Shown here piece after piece: positions 31,467-37,833 of a DNA stretch of 38,357 nt. The position numbers and the translations under genes are program-made. The notes beneath the pieces were generated by a model. It was not told the origin of the DNA and did not search any database. It worked only from the letters and a program-made list of their open reading frames with translations. Within the stretch, counting starts at the first letter, position 1, and every line of letters starts with the position of its first letter. Origin of the DNA: a virus; IMG/VR virus record IMGVR_UViG_3300036761_000511, positions 1-38,357 of that record. The stretch is one strand, 5' to 3'.

Positions 31467-32605
31467 CGCCGGACACAATCCCCGAAGAGGGGACTTTCGT
31501 TCAGGGTGACGCGCTGGTGAAGTGTCCCTACCCGTGGTTCGGCGGCAAGGCGCAAGTCGCGCCGCTGGTCTGGAATGCGTTCGGCAATGTCCATACCTAT
31601 ATCGAGCCATTCTTCGGGGGTGGAGCCGTACTGTTACGCGCGCCCTGGCCGTCAAAGCGCACAGAGACGATCAATGACATTAACGCCTGGCTCTGCAATT
31701 TCTGGCGGGCGGTCAAGACCGATCCCGATCAAGTGGCATTCTATGCCGCCGATCCTGTGTCCGAGCTGGATCTCCATGCGCGGGGCGACTGGTTGTTCTA
31801 CCGTCCCGGCGTCGATGTGGATTTCGTCGAACGGCTGCGATCCGATCCCGATTACTACGATCCAAAGAGCGCCGGGTGGTGGTGCTGGGGGCAGAGTTCG
31901 TGGATCGGGGATAATTGGGGGCGGAAGGAATGCCGTTCACTCCCCCACCTGAGCAGCGCGGGGATGGGCGTCAAGGGGATGGGCGTCAACCGGAAACGCC
32001 CCCACCTGGGCGACGCGGGGGTGGGCGTCAACCGGCAACGCCCCCACCTGGGCGACGCGGGGGTGGGCGTCAACCGGCAACGCCCCCACCTGGGCGACGC
32101 GGGGAAGGGCGTCAACCGGCAACGCCCCCACCTGGGCGACGCGGGGATGGGCGATGAAACAACGCGGCTGGTATCGATCCGGGAGTACATGCGGCAATTG
32201 TGCGAGCGCATGGCCGGGGTTCGGGTGTGCTGCGGCGATTGGTCGCGGGTACTCGGACCGGCAATCACAATATCGCATGGCAGATGGAGTTGCGGCGTGT
32301 TCCTCGATCCACCCTATGCGGTTGAAGATCGGGGCTCGGTGTACGGCGAACACGAAGATCGGGACGTTGCCAATGACGTGCGCGAGTGGTGCAGGGAGTG
32401 GGGCAAGCATCCGAGCATGCGGATCGTGCTTTGTGGATACGCAGGGGAACACGACGATCTAACTGTTGACGGCTGGACTACGATCATCTGGAAGGCATCG
32501 GGTGGCTATAGTAATGGTAACCGGTCAGACAACAACGACAACCGGGGGCGGGAACGCATGTGGCTGTCGCCGCACTGTCTGCGGCAAGAGGTCATGGGAC
32601 TATGA
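31463..32605 (+). CDS. D12-class DNA adenine N6-methyltransferase
   Basis: Dam-like alpha-class enzyme. From GTG 31463 it has 380 residues: YPWFGGK at 23-29 (S-adenosylmethionine-binding start), EPFFGGGAV at 48-56 and catalytic DPPY at 282-285 (CGVFLDPPYAVEDRGSVY). Between them, residues about 173-228 are four 14-residue repeats (GVNRQRPHLGDAG type) lying in the target-recognition region. The C-terminus (RIVLCGYAGEHDDL, GWTTIIWKASGGYS) is family-typical. It overlaps the cytosine methyltransferase stop and probably joins it in protecting phage DNA. Confidence 0.9.
   Translation: MTPDTIPEEGTFVQGDALVKCPYPWFGGKAQVAPLVWNAFGNVHTYIEPFFGGGAVLLRAPWPSKRTETINDINAWLCNFWRAVKTDPDQVAFYAADPVSELDLHARGDWLFYRPGVDVDFVERLRSDPDYYDPKSAGWWCWGQSSWIGDNWGRKECRSLPHLSSAGMGVKGMGVNRKRPHLGDAGVGVNRQRPHLGDAGVGVNRQRPHLGDAGKGVNRQRPHLGDAGMGDETTRLVSIREYMRQLCERMAGVRVCCGDWSRVLGPAITISHGRWSCGVFLDPPYAVEDRGSVYGEHEDRDVANDVREWCREWGKHPSMRIVLCGYAGEHDDLTVDGWTTIIWKASGGYSNGNRSDNNDNRGRERMWLSPHCLRQEVMGL
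31979..32146. repeat. Four 42-bp tandem repeats in the adenine methyltransferase gene
   Basis: Units at 31979-32020, 32021-32062, 32063-32104 and 32105-32146, nearly identical, plus degenerate half-units before (31937-31978) and after. Each unit contains GGGCGT...ACGCCC, a perfect 6-bp inverted repeat, so each can form a hairpin. The length (14 codons) keeps the frame, so copy number can change without breaking the protein. Confidence 0.95.
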
Positions 32606-32640
32606 CGCGGGGCGGCGGGTGAGATTTCCCATGGTCGCGA

Positions 32641-32669
32641 TTGAACAACAACAACTTAGACCATATTGA
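32641..32669 (+). promoter_or_regulatory. Weak candidate promoter for the secreted protein gene
   Basis: TTGAAC and TATTGA are separated by 17 bases in an AT-richer gap of 123 bases without a convincing gene. The -10 match is poor. The gap and the strong ribosome site downstream make a local promoter plausible. Confidence 0.3.
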
Positions 32670-32693
32670 CCGAACCAGCGAAATGGTCCAACC

Positions 32694-32710
32694 GTCCGAT
32701 CAAATCGGAC
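32694..32710 (+). promoter_or_regulatory. Inverted repeat upstream of the secreted protein gene
   Basis: GTCCGAT and ATCGGAC form a perfect 7-bp inverted repeat with a CAA loop, ending about 8 bases before the AGGAAAG ribosome site. It may be an operator for one of the small helix-turn-helix proteins, or an RNA hairpin affecting translation. Confidence 0.4.
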
Positions 32711-32728
32711 ACTTGAAAGGAAAGAGCA

Positions 32729-32980
32729 ATGAAGAAAGTAAGCAGGGTCCTCGCAGCACTGGCACTGATCGGGCTAACGGCCACGGCATTCGCCGGGCAG
32801 AAGACGACGACATTCCGCACGGGTGACGGCGTTCCGCGCCCGGTCTGGATGCCGGCAAACGCCGACTCGGGGCAGATCGTGACGTACTACCTGCTGAAGC
32901 GGCACTACATCCCGCCATCGACCGTGCCGGACCGAATCGACACGCTGAAGACATGGGAGAGAATCACGATCTGGTATTGA
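32729..32980 (+). CDS. Small secreted protein
   Basis: The 83-residue product has a clear Sec signal: MKKVSRVLAALALIGLTATA then FAG, cleavage probably after residue 22. The mature 60 residues (TFRTGDGVPRPVWMPANADS, YYLLKRHYIPPSTVPDRIDT) have no Cys and no recognised domain. GAAAGGAAAG gives a strong ribosome site, and the gene stands alone with space on both sides. A periplasmic or secreted early phage protein could alter the host envelope or block superinfection; there is no family evidence. Confidence 0.65.
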   Translation: MKKVSRVLAALALIGLTATAFAGQKTTTFRTGDGVPRPVWMPANADSGQIVTYYLLKRHYIPPSTVPDRIDTLKTWERITIWY

Positions 32981-33032
32981 GCACCTAACGCACGGACGGG
33001 GATGATCGTGGCCAGGGAACGGCAGAAAGTTG

Positions 33033-33061
33033 TTGACAGCGGGGGATCGGGGCGTTACCGT
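33033..33061 (+). promoter_or_regulatory. Candidate promoter for the helicase leader
   Basis: A perfect -35 TTGACA at 33033-33038, 17 bases, then TACCGT (3 of 6 to the -10 consensus). Transcription would start near 33068, right at the base of the long stem that begins at 33073. Confidence 0.35.
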
Positions 33062-33072
33062 GGGGCTGCGTG

Positions 33073-33178
33073 GGGAGCCTCGGAATTTCCCACAGCAACA
33101 ACTAAAGAGGTCCGTAAGCCGAACCGAGTCGGGAACCTTTCCGAGGCTCCCACCGGCACGGTGAGGCGAGCGGGCCTC
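33073..33178 (+). ncRNA. Candidate structured leader RNA before the helicase
   Basis: GGGAGCCTCGGAA (33073-33085) and TTCCGAGGCTCCC (33139-33151) form a perfect 13-bp inverted repeat 53 bases apart. Inside, TTCCC (33087-33091) pairs with GGGAA (33131-33135), leaving a 39-base loop that contains AACAACTAAAGAGG. A second hairpin GAGGC/GCCTC (33163-33178) ends 4 bases before the helicase ribosome site. This may be a cis-regulatory leader, a small RNA or a replication-linked structure. It matches no riboswitch I can name. Confidence 0.5.
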
Positions 33179-33192
33179 ATTTGGAGGGTCGT

Positions 33193-34578
33193 TTGAAACC
33201 AGCCACGGATGGCTTGGTTCCTCAAGCACCGGATGCAGAAGCGGCAGTCCTGGGCGCCATGATGCTGGCGCCGGATTGTGTGCCTGCCGTTCTCGCCATT
33301 CTGCGGCCAGAGCACTTTTATCTACCCAAGCACGCGAAGATATTTAAGGCCATTGCATCCCTGTCGGCAGCCAACACGCTGGTCGATCTGGGCACAGTGG
33401 CGAATGAACTCCACCACTCCGGGGATCTTGACGCCATCGGCGGCAGCATCGTCCTCCTGGAGTTTGTCGATCTGGTCTATACCGGGGCGACTGCGGAGGC
33501 ACACGCCAGGATCGTGCTGGAAAAGGCAGTCCTGCGGGAACTGGTGGCATTCGGTAATGAACTCAAGGAAGCCTCCGGGGGTCATCCGGGCAAACTCAGT
33601 GACCTGTTGGAGTCATGTCAGGAGAGGATCGGCTGCATTTCCGCGACCGCCCAGTATGGCGAGTCGGCCACGCGAGACTGGCAGTCGCTGTCCACCGACG
33701 TCAGTGCTCAGGTCGATGAGAACCAATCAATGCGCAAATCGCACGGTAAGATCGGCATTGCCCACACGGGGCTGGCGACCCTCGACCGGCGTATCGGAGG
33801 ATTCCGGGCTGGTCAATTCATCGTCGTGGGGGGGCGAACGGGGCAGGGGAAGACAGCGTTTGCGACCGGAATGCTAATCCACATGGCGTCACGCGAGAAC
33901 GTGCCCGTGGCCATGTTCTCGCTGGAGATGACGGACATCGATATTGGGATTAGAATCGTGTGCGCCCATGCGGGCGTGTCTGCGTTCAAGGCCATGAATG
34001 GCGAGTTGAGCGACGATGAGGTGGAACGCTTTTGCGCTGCCCAAGCCGGTCTCTACTCAATGCCGCTCTACCTCGATAAAACCATCAATCTCACTGTGGC
34101 CGGATTCCAGGCGCGCGCCCAGGAACTCATCCAAAACAAGGGCGTCCGCGTGATCGTCCTTGACTATCTCCAGCTCATGGGTGGGTCCAAGAAAGCACAG
34201 AACCGGGAGCAAGAGGTTGCGGCAATCTCCCGCGCCTGTAAGGCAATCGCCCTTGGCTCTCAGTGTGTAGTTGTCGCCCTCTCGCAGCTATCGCGTGAGG
34301 CGGAAAAGCGTGAGCGGGAAACGTCCAACAAACTCCCGAGCCTCACGGATCTCCGTGAATCGGGGGCCATCGAACAGGACGCGGACATCGTGCTTTTCCC
34401 ATGGCGCAAGATGAAGATGGACGCCGAGGGGGTCGAGGAGCGCCAGTCGGAACCAATGGAAGCCAAGATCGTGATCGGCAAACAGCGCAACGGGAGCCGG
34501 GGCGTCGTCGATGTGATGTTCCTACCTGAATCTATGACATTTGCAGACAAGTATTGGGGGGCAGACGATGGGCGGTAG
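33193..34578 (+). CDS. dnaB: Replicative DNA helicase, DnaB-like
   Basis: Hexameric 5'-3' fork helicase. TTG 33193 is chosen because GGAGG (33183-33187) lies 5 bases upstream; an earlier TTG at 33181 overlaps that site. The 461-residue product has the N-terminal DnaB domain (PQAPDAEAAVLGAMMLAPDC, HFYLPKHAKIFKAIASL) and RecA-like motor: Walker A GGRTGQGKT at 213-221, Walker B VIVLDYLQ with Asp324, and LSQLSREAEKR with DLRESGAIEQDADIVLF. With no phage polymerase or primase seen, it probably recruits the host replisome. Confidence 0.94.
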   Translation: MKPATDGLVPQAPDAEAAVLGAMMLAPDCVPAVLAILRPEHFYLPKHAKIFKAIASLSAANTLVDLGTVANELHHSGDLDAIGGSIVLLEFVDLVYTGATAEAHARIVLEKAVLRELVAFGNELKEASGGHPGKLSDLLESCQERIGCISATAQYGESATRDWQSLSTDVSAQVDENQSMRKSHGKIGIAHTGLATLDRRIGGFRAGQFIVVGGRTGQGKTAFATGMLIHMASRENVPVAMFSLEMTDIDIGIRIVCAHAGVSAFKAMNGELSDDEVERFCAAQAGLYSMPLYLDKTINLTVAGFQARAQELIQNKGVRVIVLDYLQLMGGSKKAQNREQEVAAISRACKAIALGSQCVVVALSQLSREAEKRERETSNKLPSLTDLRESGAIEQDADIVLFPWRKMKMDAEGVEERQSEPMEAKIVIGKQRNGSRGVVDVMFLPESMTFADKYWGADDGR

Positions 34579-35116
34579 GAACAAGGGATCGGGGTCTCAA
34601 TTTGCGGCCCAATACAGCATCGAGACCGTCGATTTCTGGTTGTCAGACCCCCGTGTCATGCGCCTTGGGGTGGTGGCAAAATGTATGCTTTTCTACCTCG
34701 GTTTGGTTGCCCTAAAGGAACGCCGGGAGTGTCTTCCGGCCCATTGGACTGTGCGCGAAATTTCGTTCCTTATGGAGAGCGGTGGGAGAGCTGTGGGAGA
34801 GTCGTGGGCGCACCGTGGGAGAGACTCAGGCAGAGCTTGGCAGAGCTTGGTGAGTAATGAACTTGTGGATCAAACCAAAGAAGGTAGGCTAATCGTTTGC
34901 GGCGCAAGGAAAAGACGCCCGAACCTCGTGTGGAAAGATGAAGGTGAGATTGTTGGTATAAACGGCTATACTTTTCACCAAGCAGTAAGCAGTAAGCAAG
35001 AAGCAGTAGCGAGACCCGAAGGCGCCGAAGGCGGCGCCTCGGTTCCGAAAAAGAAACTCAAAGCATTCCGAGACAGGGACGGTCGGTGGCTGGTCAAGGA
35101 AAGCGAGGTCGCGTGA
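34568..35116 (+). CDS. Putative replication initiator or helicase loader
   Basis: The 182-residue product starts at ATG 34568, overlapping the helicase stop, behind GGGGGG. The N-terminal half (DFWLSDPRVMRLGVVAKCML, FYLGLVALKERRECLPAHWT, EISFLM) reads like the winged-helix of phage initiators; then a linker with repeats and a basic C-terminal region (PKKKLKAFRDRDGRWLVKE). Two repeat sets lie in the gene, at 34782-34848 and 34980-35007, as the lambda origin lies within gene O. So it may bind its own gene as origin and load DnaB. Family not certain. Confidence 0.55.
   Translation: MGGRNKGSGSQFAAQYSIETVDFWLSDPRVMRLGVVAKCMLFYLGLVALKERRECLPAHWTVREISFLMESGGRAVGESWAHRGRDSGRAWQSLVSNELVDQTKEGRLIVCGARKRRPNLVWKDEGEIVGINGYTFHQAVSSKQEAVARPEGAEGGASVPKKKLKAFRDRDGRWLVKESEVA
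34782..34848. repeat. 11-bp-spaced iterons, candidate origin
   Basis: GTGGGAGAG begins at 34782, 34793 and 34815, with a diverged copy GTGGGCGCA at 34804: four copies exactly 11 bases apart, one helical turn. Two copies of GGCAGAGCTT follow at 34829 and 34839, 10 bases apart. Directly downstream the DNA becomes AT-richer (34849-34900). This is the layout of an iteron origin inside an initiator gene. Confidence 0.55.
34980..35007. repeat. Four tandem heptamers
   Basis: AAGCAGT, AAGCAGT, AAGCAAG, AAGCAGT in direct succession, followed by the hairpin-forming GGCGCC...GGCGCC at about 35020-35037. As protein this is only a linker (AVSSKQEAVARPEG). The repeats may be a slippage product or a second set of binding sites for the initiator. 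Confidence 0.7.
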
Positions 35117-35430
35117 TGTCTGGGTACTCCGATCAACTCTCCCGAGCGCTGCGGGATGAATTCCCCAACCTGACGATCAAACGCCTCGATGAGCTTTGGC
35201 TGTGGATGCTCCAGATGCCACGCGGACAAATCGCCCCAGATTTGGTTTATCCCCATGAACTCATAGCCGCGCTGCATCTCGCCAGAGAGCTTGCCTACCG
35301 GGACCGGGATGAACTCGCGAAAGTGATCAAGAGCTTGTCCGCCAGGAAGAAACGGGTGATGTTTCCCAAGAGCTATGCGGGGGAAGAAACCAATCCCGCG
35401 ACACAAGCGGCCATTCTGCATGGCCCTTAA
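35116..35430 (+). CDS. Small helical protein of the replication module
   Basis: ATG 35116 overlaps the previous stop (TGATG). The 104-residue product is helical (YSDQLSRALRDEFPNLTIKR, ELIAALHLARELAYRDRDEL) and ends with a Lys/Arg-rich segment (KSLSARKKRVMFPKSYAGEE). Position right after the initiator suggests a helicase-loading or replication accessory role. No named family is recognised. Confidence 0.6.
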   Translation: MSGYSDQLSRALRDEFPNLTIKRLDELWLWMLQMPRGQIAPDLVYPHELIAALHLARELAYRDRDELAKVIKSLSARKKRVMFPKSYAGEETNPATQAAILHGP

Positions 35431-35449
35431 AAAGAACACAGGAGGGACG

Positions 35450-35746
35450 GTGAGAGAAATCTGCATCGAGTGCCACCACGTGATCAAGAATGCGTCGCCG
35501 ACGACCGAGCTACACGACGAATGCTCGCGCTTGCGGGACAATCGGGCGAACTGTGCCAGGAATAAATCAACCACCACCGGGAGAAACGGCGACCGGCCGT
35601 CGGAATTCGCGGCCAAGGGGGGCACGGCCCCACGCCCGGCGCGCAAAACGTCGCTCAACTTCTCGGATATCATGCACGCGCCACCAGGGCAGGCGATCAA
35701 ATACCTCGACCGCATTCTGGCCGGGGAATCGGTGTTGACCGGATAA
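35450..35746 (+). CDS. Zinc-finger-like early protein
   Basis: GTG 35450 is chosen because GGAGG (35441-35445) lies 4 bases upstream; an upstream ATG 35420 lacks such a site. The 98-residue product starts REICIECHHVIKNASP and has DECSRLRDNRANCARN, so four Cys and two His that could bind zinc. The middle is basic and disordered, and the C-terminus (SDIMHAPPGQAIKYLDRILA, then GESVLTG) is helical. The tail resembles the tiny frame at 36186 (RILNGEMSVTG). Confidence 0.6.
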   Translation: MREICIECHHVIKNASPTTELHDECSRLRDNRANCARNKSTTTGRNGDRPSEFAAKGGTAPRPARKTSLNFSDIMHAPPGQAIKYLDRILAGESVLTG

Positions 35747-35772
35747 TTTCCGGTCGGAAAGACGAGGGGAGA

Positions 35773-36081
35773 ATGGGAACTTTCGACGAGGTAATCGCGG
35801 AACTAAAAACGCGGCGAGACAAGATCACCGTTGCCATTGAGGCGCTCGAAGAACTCAGCGGCGGGACGTCCAACGAATCAAGCGTCCGAGAAAACCGGAC
35901 GGTTGCGGTAGAGCCTAAGACCACGCGCCGTGTAGACGGAGCCATCGGAGACCCCGAGGCCGCCGACCTTGAGGCAGGCAATGATCGCACCCGATGCCTG
36001 CGGCCCGTCTTCCAGGATCTCTTGGATTCTCTCACGCAGAGTTGCGGACTTCCCTCCAGGCGGTCGGCCGATCCGGATTGA
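35773..36081 (+). CDS. Switched DNA-binding gene, present (disrupted) orientation
   Basis: Starts at ATG 35773 behind GAGGGGAG. Residues 1-53 are a helical N-terminus (MGTFDEVIAELKTRRDKITV, AIEALEELSGG) of a family I recall with a GRPPG linker and C-terminal winged helix. From 35934 the DNA is inverted, so the frame runs on through an unrelated 49-residue tail (VDGAIGDPEAADLEAGND) and stops at 36081, giving 102 residues. The missing middle is readable on the - strand, and the missing end on the + strand at 36122-36189. Restored, the protein has 138 residues. Confidence 0.75.
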   Translation: MGTFDEVIAELKTRRDKITVAIEALEELSGGTSNESSVRENRTVAVEPKTTRRVDGAIGDPEAADLEAGNDRTRCLRPVFQDLLDSLTQSCGLPSRRSADPD

Positions 36082-36121
36082 TTGTGCCTTCACGAGTGCG
36101 CCTTTCTTGGCAACACGGCGC
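35925..36121. other. Inverted (possibly invertible) intragenic DNA segment
   Basis: GCGCCGTGT (35925-35933) and ACACGGCGC (36113-36121) are perfect 9-bp inverted repeats around 179 bases. Reading the segment flipped joins, in frame at both edges, ...PKTTRRV to AKKGALVKAQSIRIGRPPGG, and GVSDGSVYTA to LNGMKAKGMIVIGKDG, ending at TGA 36189. No frame change or stop occurs. On the - strand the inner segment now shows IGRPPGGKSATLRERIQEIL. No recombinase gene is in the window. It may be a phase-variation switch, a fixed inversion or an assembly artefact. Confidence 0.8.
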
Positions 36122-36189
36122 TCAACGGGATGAAGGCCAAAGGCATGATCGTGATCGGCAAGGACGGCGTGTGGAGCCTGGCGAAATGA
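36122..36189 (+). pseudogene. Detached C-terminus of the switched DNA-binding gene
   Basis: In the present orientation this 3' fragment (LNGMKAKGMIVIGKDGVWSL, AK, stop) has no start of its own with a good ribosome site. It is the last helix and wing of a winged-helix domain. It is joined to the rest only when 35934-36112 is flipped. Confidence 0.7.
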
Positions 36190-36242
36190 TCGGCGAGTTG
36201 ATCATCCGCATACTCAACGGAGAAATGAGCGTGACAGGATAA
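36186..36242 (+). CDS. Possible 18-residue peptide
   Basis: ATG 36186 overlaps the TGA of the DNA-binding gene (ATGA), the usual junction style here. It encodes MIGELIIRILNGEMSVTG. The end (RILNGEMSVTG) resembles the C-terminus of the zinc-finger-like protein at 35450 (RILAGESVLTG), so it may be a duplicated and eroded tail. Low confidence. Confidence 0.25.
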   Translation: MIGELIIRILNGEMSVTG

Positions 36243-36300
36243 CCAGAACGGCGACTATCGGCCCTGCGCTTAGCGGAGCCGCGCTTTCAGGGGGTGAGTA

Positions 36301-36543
36301 GTGTCCAACCATGGATCGGGCAAATCAGGGGCCTTGCACCTAACGGGTGCGAATAGTGACAAGGAGAAACTAACCGCGATGGTGATTGACGCTATGGTCG
36401 CAGGCTACCGGCGCAGGGACGGATCGGACTGCGGAAACTACCCCGGCGGACCAAGCGCCCTACTCTCGGATATGCTAATCGCATGGGGGGTGCCAGCATC
36501 CCCCGACACGCTCAAGAACATCGCCTGCAAAGGACGAAAGTGA
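36301..36543 (+). CDS. Unknown early protein
   Basis: The 80-residue product starts at GTG 36301 behind GGGGGTGAG. Residues about 20-45 are helical (NSDKEKLTAMVIDAMVAGYR), and the second half (CGNYPGGPSALLSDMLIAWG, then VPASPDTLKNIACKGRK) contains two Cys. Not recognised. It is the last gene before the variable cassette region that leads to terminase. Confidence 0.5.
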   Translation: MSNHGSGKSGALHLTGANSDKEKLTAMVIDAMVAGYRRRDGSDCGNYPGGPSALLSDMLIAWGVPASPDTLKNIACKGRK

Positions 36544-36593
36544 TACCACTGCCCAATTAAGTGTTGCCAGTTCTTCGCGTTCCCTACGGTATA

Positions 36594-36625
36594 TCCTTGC
36601 GCGCGCGAACGATTGCGCGGAGGCG
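36594..36625 (+). promoter_or_regulatory. Hairpin leader before the ParB-methyltransferase
   Basis: TCCTTGC, then CGCGC pairing with GCGCG (plus G-T and A-T pairs inside) and GGAGG. It is the counterpart of 17-49 and has the same order: motif, hairpin, ribosome site, GTG start. It marks the point where the two cassettes begin. Confidence 0.45.
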
Positions 36626-36627
36626 AC

Positions 36628-37833
36628 GTGCAGGTAGAGCAAGTCCCAGTAGCAAGTCTAAAGCCCAACCCGGCCAATCCCCGCAAGAACGATCCGGCGG
36701 TGGATGCCGTCGCCCGCTCGATTGCCGCATTCGGTTTCAATAACCCGATTATCACGGACGGGGATCTCAACGTCGCGGCTGGTCACACGCGGATTAAGGC
36801 GGCGCTGGCCCTGGGCCTCGATACGGTTCCAGTGCTGCGCATACCGGGTCTGACTGGCTCCAAGTTTAAGGGCTACGCGGTAGCCGACAACCAAACTGCG
36901 ACCATCGCAACCTGGGACGATGAGAAGCTCCATGCTCTCGTTGCCGAGTTGAACCTCGAGGATGATTTCGATATCTCGACGCTGGGCTTCTCGGACAACT
37001 CCCTGGCCGACATCCTGCGGGACGCTGAGGCGGACGCCGGGATCGATGACGTGCCCGATCCTCCTGCTGTGCCGGTTACGCAGCCGGGCGACCTTTGGCT
37101 GCTTGGCCCGCACCGCGTGTACTGCGGCGACTCCACGTCCGAGGCGTCATCGAAGGCGGCCTGCGGTAATCTGCGGCCGTTCATCATGGTCACAGATCCG
37201 CCCTATGGCGTGGAGTACGATCCCGCCTGGCGTGAGCTTGTCGGGTCTGGACCCCGGTCGGTCGGCAAGGTGGCAAACGACGACCGCGTGGATTGGACTG
37301 AAGCATATCTGCTCTTCGGTGGCAACGTCGCTTACACGTGGTCGCCGCCCGGCGACCACGTCATTCTGACCGGGCAATCACTCCAGCGGGCGGGATTCCA
37401 GATTCGGGCGCAGATCATCTGGCGTAAACAGCATTTCGTGATTTCTCGCGGTGCTTATCACTGGCAACACGAGCCATGCTGGTACGGCGTTAGAAAAGGT
37501 GCGAGTGCGCAATGGTGTGGTGACCGCAAGCAGCCGACCGTTTGGGACATCGCAAATCGTTCAGCCTTTGGCGGTGTCGAAGACGACGAGTCAACCAATC
37601 ACGGCACGCAGAAGCCCGTCGAGTGTATGGAGCGCCCCATGCGCAACCACGGCAAACGAGGCGACGTCGTCTACGATCCGTTCGTCGGTTCAGGCACGAC
37701 AATCGTCGCTGCGGAGCGCTCGGGACGCATCTGCTGTGCGATTGAATTGGACCCAGGCTACTGCGATGTCACAGTCGAACGCTATGAGAAGTTGACGGGC
37801 ACTAAAGCGAAGCGGGAGGCCGCGTGTGGGTGA
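36628..37833 (+). CDS. ParB-like domain fused to N4/N6 DNA methyltransferase
   Basis: GTG 36628 lies 4 bases after GGAGG. Residues 1-100 are a ParB/sulfiredoxin-like domain (VEQVPVASLKPNPANPRKND, ITDGDLNVAAGHTRIKAALA) with AGHTR at 51-55. Residues 150-401 are a beta-class methyltransferase with DPPY at 190-193 before FVGSGTT at 352-358. This fusion is common in phages; the ParB-like part is an NTPase-type domain without the parS-reading helix-turn-helix. It is the third methyltransferase here, so probably anti-restriction. It overlaps the next terS start by 8 bases. Confidence 0.9.
   Translation: MQVEQVPVASLKPNPANPRKNDPAVDAVARSIAAFGFNNPIITDGDLNVAAGHTRIKAALALGLDTVPVLRIPGLTGSKFKGYAVADNQTATIATWDDEKLHALVAELNLEDDFDISTLGFSDNSLADILRDAEADAGIDDVPDPPAVPVTQPGDLWLLGPHRVYCGDSTSEASSKAACGNLRPFIMVTDPPYGVEYDPAWRELVGSGPRSVGKVANDDRVDWTEAYLLFGGNVAYTWSPPGDHVILTGQSLQRAGFQIRAQIIWRKQHFVISRGAYHWQHEPCWYGVRKGASAQWCGDRKQPTVWDIANRSAFGGVEDDESTNHGTQKPVECMERPMRNHGKRGDVVYDPFVGSGTTIVAAERSGRICCAIELDPGYCDVTVERYEKLTGTKAKREAACG

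Noticed and set aside
31979-32146. CRISPR array
   Set aside because: The 42-bp units are direct tandem repeats without unique spacers, keep the reading frame and lie within a methyltransferase gene.
32620-32669. Short frame ending in EQQQLRPY
   Set aside because: Only 16 codons from GTG, weak ribosome site, and the stretch is better explained as a leader with a promoter.
35475-35482. Second parS site
   Set aside because: CACGTG is present, but the flanking arms do not match GTT/AAC. The same applies to the CACGTG near 37334.
35878-36093. Independent - strand gene (IGRPPGG... protein)
   Set aside because: It would be the only - strand gene. It has no start with a good ribosome site and fits exactly as the inverted middle part of the + strand gene at 35773.
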